8,840 nt of DNA from Phycisphaerae bacterium (lineage in GTDB: Bacteria; Planctomycetota; Phycisphaerae; Phycisphaerales; SM1A02). How positions within the stretch are numbered: the stretch's first letter is position 1; each line of letters opens with the position of its first letter. Made by a program: the position numbers and the translations under genes. Where the stretch lies: assembly GCA_016873375.1 (NCBI GenBank), contig VGXJ01000056.1:1-8840 (forward strand), read 5' to 3'. Of the stretch, positions 6,607 to 8,840 are shown piece by piece. Below the pieces are notes generated by a model. That model saw only the letters and a program-made list of their open reading frames with translations. It ran no database searches and was not told the origin of the DNA.

Positions 6607-7308
6607 TCATTCGGTCAGGTCGTTCGGATCGCGGAAGCGGTAGCCAACCCCGCGGACTGTCTGCACGCATTCGCCCAAGACACCGATCTTGCGGCGTACG
6701 GCCGTCACGTGCACATCAACCGTCCGGCTCGACAGCACGGTGTTGCGGCCATGCACGGCGCTGATGATCTGGTCGCGGGTGCGCACGAAGCCCGGACGCA
6801 GGGCCAGGAAGTGCAGGATCCCGAACTCGGTCACGGTGAGCTCGACCGTCTGGCCATCGACGGTCACCACGTGACGCTCGCGGTCGATGAGCAGCCGTCC
6901 ATTGACAAGGCCGATGCGCTCGGTGGGCTCGGTCGCGCCGGTCTTGCGCAACGCGTTGCGCAGTCGTGCCATCAGCACGCGGGGGCTGAAGGGCTTGGTC
7001 ACGTAGTCGTCGGCGCCCATCTCGAGGCCGGCCACGATGTCCGACTCCTCGCCGCGCGCGGTGAGCATGACCACCGGGATCTCCTTGGTCCGGTCTTGCC
7101 CCTTCAGGCGTCGGCAGATCTCCAGGCCATCGAGGTCCGGAAGCATCAGGTCGAGCACGATGAGGTCGTAGCCCGCACCCTGCACCATCTCGATCGCCTT
7201 TCGACCGTTGCGGGCCACGCTGACCTGCATGCCGTCGCGCTCCAGGTGGAACTTCACCAGGTCAGCGATCTCGTTCTCGTCCTCGACAATCAGGGCACTC
7301 GCGCGCAT
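6607..7308 (-). CDS. phoB: Phosphate-regulon response regulator PhoB (OmpR/PhoB family)
   Basis: 233 residues, the normal length. The receiver domain (about 1-120) has the acidic pocket E9/D10, phosphoacceptor Asp53 in LIVLDLMLPDLDG, Thr83 in MLTARGEE and the invariant Lys105 in YVTKPFSPRVL. The winged-helix DNA-binding domain (about 132-229) includes LTVTEFGILHFLALRPG, RTRDQII and a recognition helix in RTVDVHVTAVRRKIG, ending in the wing VRGVGYRF. These are typical of PhoB/PhoP proteins that activate transcription of phosphate-scavenging genes when phosphorylated. The genetic neighbours phoR and pst make the assignment firm over other OmpR-family regulators. The ATG at 7308 has no Shine-Dalgarno; a good promoter ends 6 nt upstream, so the mRNA may start at the ATG itself. 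Confidence 0.94.
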   Translation of the reverse strand: MRASALIVEDENEIADLVKFHLERDGMQVSVARNGRKAIEMVQGAGYDLIVLDLMLPDLDGLEICRRLKGQDRTKEIPVVMLTARGEESDIVAGLEMGADDYVTKPFSPRVLMARLRNALRKTGATEPTERIGLVNGRLLIDRERHVVTVDGQTVELTVTEFGILHFLALRPGFVRTRDQIISAVHGRNTVLSSRTVDVHVTAVRRKIGVLGECVQTVRGVGYRFRDPNDLTE

Positions 7309-7314
7309 GGTGGG

Positions 7315-7342
7315 ATTATGGCGTGCTTGGCATCTTTGTCAT
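7315..7342 (-). promoter_or_regulatory. phoB promoter, probably giving a leaderless mRNA
   Basis: On the minus strand, ATGACA (7342-7337) and CATAAT (7320-7315) each match the sigma-70 -35 and -10 consensus at five of six bases and are separated by 16 bp. Only six bases (CCCACC) lie between the -10 box and the phoB ATG, so a start about seven bases after the -10 box falls on the A of the start codon. Confidence 0.65.
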
Positions 7343-7369
7343 GTGTCCAGAGCGTTAAGAGTCGGTGAA
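7342..7369 (-). promoter_or_regulatory. Candidate Pho box upstream of phoB
   Basis: Three hexamers with an exact 11-bp period are present on the minus strand: TTCACC (7369-7364), TTAACG (7358-7353) and GACACA (7347-7342). They resemble the TTnACA repeats of Gram-positive PhoP boxes, and 11 bp is also the repeat period of enterobacterial Pho boxes. The last repeat touches the -35 hexamer, the normal site for PhoB-type activation. The 9-mer TCTTAACGC (7360-7352) recurs as TCTTAACAC before pstS. This suggests that PhoB controls its own gene; binding is inferred, not shown. Confidence 0.5.
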
Positions 7370-7373
7370 CCCT

Positions 7374-8483
7374 CTACGGCCGGATCGTGGTGCAGCAGCA
7401 TCCGGCGAGGCTGCGGCGTCCGGTGACGGCGGGCAGTCCTGGCGCCACGCCATCGAGGGCAAGCGCTCCAAGGACGGCCATGGCTGCGGCTTCGCGGAAG
7501 GCAGGCGGCCACTCGGCGGCGGTCGGCGGGGGGCCACCGGGCAGGCCGTCGCGGAGCGCCCCTTCCAGCGCGAGATTCAGCACGCCACCGCCCGCCAGCG
7601 CGAGATGCCGCACGCGGTGATCACGAAGCGTGGCCACGATCGTCTGGGCGATCGCCGACACCGCTGTCGCGCAGGCATCGCCCGGGGCCAGATGCGCCAG
7701 CATCGATGCCGCGATGGCCACGGATTCGTCAGCTGTGCCGAGGCTGCGATCTGAACTTGCCTGTCCAGCGAGCAGGTTCATGACGGACTCGAGTGCAGCC
7801 CGGTCGACCGTGCCACCCGAGGCTGCGCGGCCATCCCAGTCGCATGGCTGCCCGAGTCGTGTGCGCGCGAGTTCATCGAGGAGCTGGTTGCACAGGCAGA
7901 TGTCGAAGCCCCGCACGGCGGACGGATCACTGCCCCGAGGCGGAAGCACCGTGGCGTTGGCGAAGCCACCGAGATTCACGACCGCGGTGGGCGCCGCACC
8001 GGCGTACATGATGAAGTCGCTCGTCGGCGTGAGCGGGGCACCTTGGCCGCCAGCGGCAAGATCGGCGCCGCGAAGATCATGCAGCACGGGCACGCCCAGC
8101 GCTTCGGCGACCGGCCACGGTGCACACAGTTGCAGCGAGACCGGGGGTGCGTGGTACAGCGTCTGACCATGCATGGCGATCGCTACTGGTGCGGCGGCCG
8201 TGCGGGCGAGCGCGCGGAGCACCTGCACATGCGCGTGCGCCAGGTCGTGCCCGAGTTGGGCAAGTTGGCCTGCCGTCAATGGCTCCTGCCGAAGCGCCGA
8301 CCGAACGCGCGCGGCGAGTCCGGGCATGGCGTCGTCGTAGGAGAGCGACGCGCCCGCGAGGAAGTGGGCGCGCATGGCCCAGCCGTGCCCCTTGATCGCG
8401 ACGGCTGCCACATCGATGCCATCGCAGCTCGTGCCGCTCATGCAGCCATGGATCACGCGTACGACGCCGTCGCCACTCAGCAT
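7374..8483 (-). CDS. anmK: Anhydro-N-acetylmuramic acid kinase (AnmK family), divergent
   Basis: 369 residues, typical length. AnmK opens and phosphorylates 1,6-anhydro-MurNAc to MurNAc-6-phosphate, so murein fragments can be recycled in the cytoplasm. Clear family marks: GCMSGTSCDGID (13-24), MHGQTLYHAPP (104-114), DLRGADLAAGGQGAPLTP (136-153), VVNLGGFANATV (168-179), GGG (298-300) and the C-terminal EAAAMAVLGALALDGVAPGLPAVTG (331-355). Two normally strong motifs are changed: the FDTGPGN segment reads FDICLCN (193-199), and the STGRE segment is replaced around 243-253. Asp194, aligned with the usual catalytic Asp of that motif, is kept. Activity on the standard substrate is therefore likely but not certain. 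The start at 8483 has no Shine-Dalgarno and a CACAAT 6 nt before it. The stop is 65 bp before phoB, a gap that contains the phoB promoter, so a link to the Pho genes is probably only positional. Confidence 0.88.
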   Translation of the reverse strand: MLSGDGVVRVIHGCMSGTSCDGIDVAAVAIKGHGWAMRAHFLAGASLSYDDAMPGLAARVRSALRQEPLTAGQLAQLGHDLAHAHVQVLRALARTAAAPVAIAMHGQTLYHAPPVSLQLCAPWPVAEALGVPVLHDLRGADLAAGGQGAPLTPTSDFIMYAGAAPTAVVNLGGFANATVLPPRGSDPSAVRGFDICLCNQLLDELARTRLGQPCDWDGRAASGGTVDRAALESVMNLLAGQASSDRSLGTADESVAIAASMLAHLAPGDACATAVSAIAQTIVATLRDHRVRHLALAGGGVLNLALEGALRDGLPGGPPPTAAEWPPAFREAAAMAVLGALALDGVAPGLPAVTGRRSLAGCCCTTIRP

Positions 8484-8521
8484 GGAGGCATTGTGGCAGA
8501 ACCGTTACACTTGCGGGTCGC
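8484..8521. promoter_or_regulatory. Divergent intergenic region of anmK and the UDP-glucuronate decarboxylase gene
   Basis: These 38 bp separate two divergently read genes and must hold or overlap both promoters. On the minus strand CACAAT (8495-8490) sits 6 nt before the anmK ATG. On the plus strand TACACT (8506-8511) sits 10 nt before the other ATG. Neither has a convincing -35 box at the right distance, and neither gene has a Shine-Dalgarno, so leaders must be absent or very short. Confidence 0.4.
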
Positions 8522-8840
8522 ATGCACAAGCGCATCCTCGTCACGGGCGGAGCGGGTTTCCTCGGCAGCCATCTGTGTGACCGTCTGGTCGAGGCCGGTC
8601 ACGATGTGATCTGCCTCGACAACCTGTTCACGAGCCAGAAGTCGAACATCGCGCACCTGCTCGGTCGGCCGAACTTCGAGTTCGTGCGCCATGACGTGAC
8701 CAATCCGTTCCATTTCGAGGTCGATCAGATCTACAACCTCGCCTGCCCGGCCGCGCCTGGGCACTACCAGTACAACCCGATCAAGACGATGAAGACGTCG
8801 TTCCTCGGGGCGATGCACTGCCTTGGCCTGGCCAAGCGCC
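8522..8840 (+). CDS. uxs: UDP-glucuronate decarboxylase (UDP-xylose synthase), N-terminal part
   Basis: 106 residues are visible before the right edge cuts the gene; the family is usually about 310-340 residues. The enzyme oxidises and decarboxylates UDP-glucuronate to UDP-xylose with bound NAD, supplying sugars for exopolysaccharide or glycan synthesis. It begins with the Rossmann NAD-binding motif VTGGAGFLGSHL (7-18), followed by ICLDNLFT (30-37), where Asp33 would bind the adenosine ribose. The stretch YNLACPAAPGHYQYNPIKTMKTS (71-93) is the UXS version of an extended SDR segment; other UXS proteins usually have Ser-Pro-Val where this has Ala-Pro-Gly. The catalytic Tyr-x-x-x-Lys lies beyond the window. 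It is the only plus-strand gene, divergent from anmK. A related UDP-sugar epimerase/dehydratase is less likely given LACPA and HYQYNP. Confidence 0.9.
   Translation, partial: MHKRILVTGGAGFLGSHLCDRLVEAGHDVICLDNLFTSQKSNIAHLLGRPNFEFVRHDVTNPFHFEVDQIYNLACPAAPGHYQYNPIKTMKTSFLGAMHCLGLAKR

Noticed and set aside
5180..6643. A 487-codon plus-strand open frame opposite phoR
   Set aside because: Antisense to an intact histidine kinase; no domain or start signal seen.
1..8840. A new defence, mobile or otherwise undescribed gene system
   Set aside because: Every stretch with coding character was assigned to a known family; no integrase, transposase, repeats array or unexplained gene was seen.

Overview
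The window is a compact, high-GC (mostly G/C third codon positions), gene-dense bacterial chromosome segment dominated by a complete phosphate-starvation (Pho) cluster. Nearly everything is on the minus strand; only the last, partial gene is on the plus strand. The mix of genes, the bL34 sequence and the UDP-glucuronate decarboxylase type would fit a planctomycete, perhaps of the Phycisphaerae, but this placement is an impression from memory and not a proven assignment. I see no mobile element, CRISPR array, tRNA or rRNA, and no stretch over 300 bases without a gene.

Layout in transcription order, from high to low coordinates on the minus strand: anmK-like anhydro-N-acetylmuramic acid kinase (8483-7374); response regulator phoB (7308-6607); sensor kinase phoR (6574-5183); phosphate-binding protein pstS (5129-4155); permeases pstC (4091-3129) and pstA (3132-2197); ATPase pstB (2200-1382); regulator phoU (1365-709); ribosomal protein gene rpmH (595-461, short and easily missed); and shikimate kinase aroK (412 to beyond the left edge). 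On the plus strand a UDP-glucuronate decarboxylase gene begins at 8522, divergent from anmK, and runs off the right edge.

How it works together (family knowledge): PstS captures phosphate outside the inner membrane, PstC/PstA form the channel, PstB drives import with ATP, and PhoU links transporter state to PhoR so that PhoR phosphorylates PhoB only when phosphate is scarce. PhoB would then activate the genes here. The sequence supports such a loop: two AT-rich segments, upstream of phoB and of pstS, share the 9-mer TCTTAACRC within arrays of 11-bp-spaced repeats resembling Pho boxes, each placed next to a -10-like hexamer.

The most interesting non-coding signal is start-site architecture. 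phoB, phoR, pstC and anmK lack a Shine-Dalgarno sequence but have a -10-like hexamer (CATAAT, TAGCCT, TAGACT, CACAAT) exactly 6 nt before ATG, as expected for leaderless mRNAs. pstS, pstA and phoU instead have good Shine-Dalgarno sequences. I found no wholly new gene system; the novelty lies in regulation and in a divergent AnmK active-site motif.
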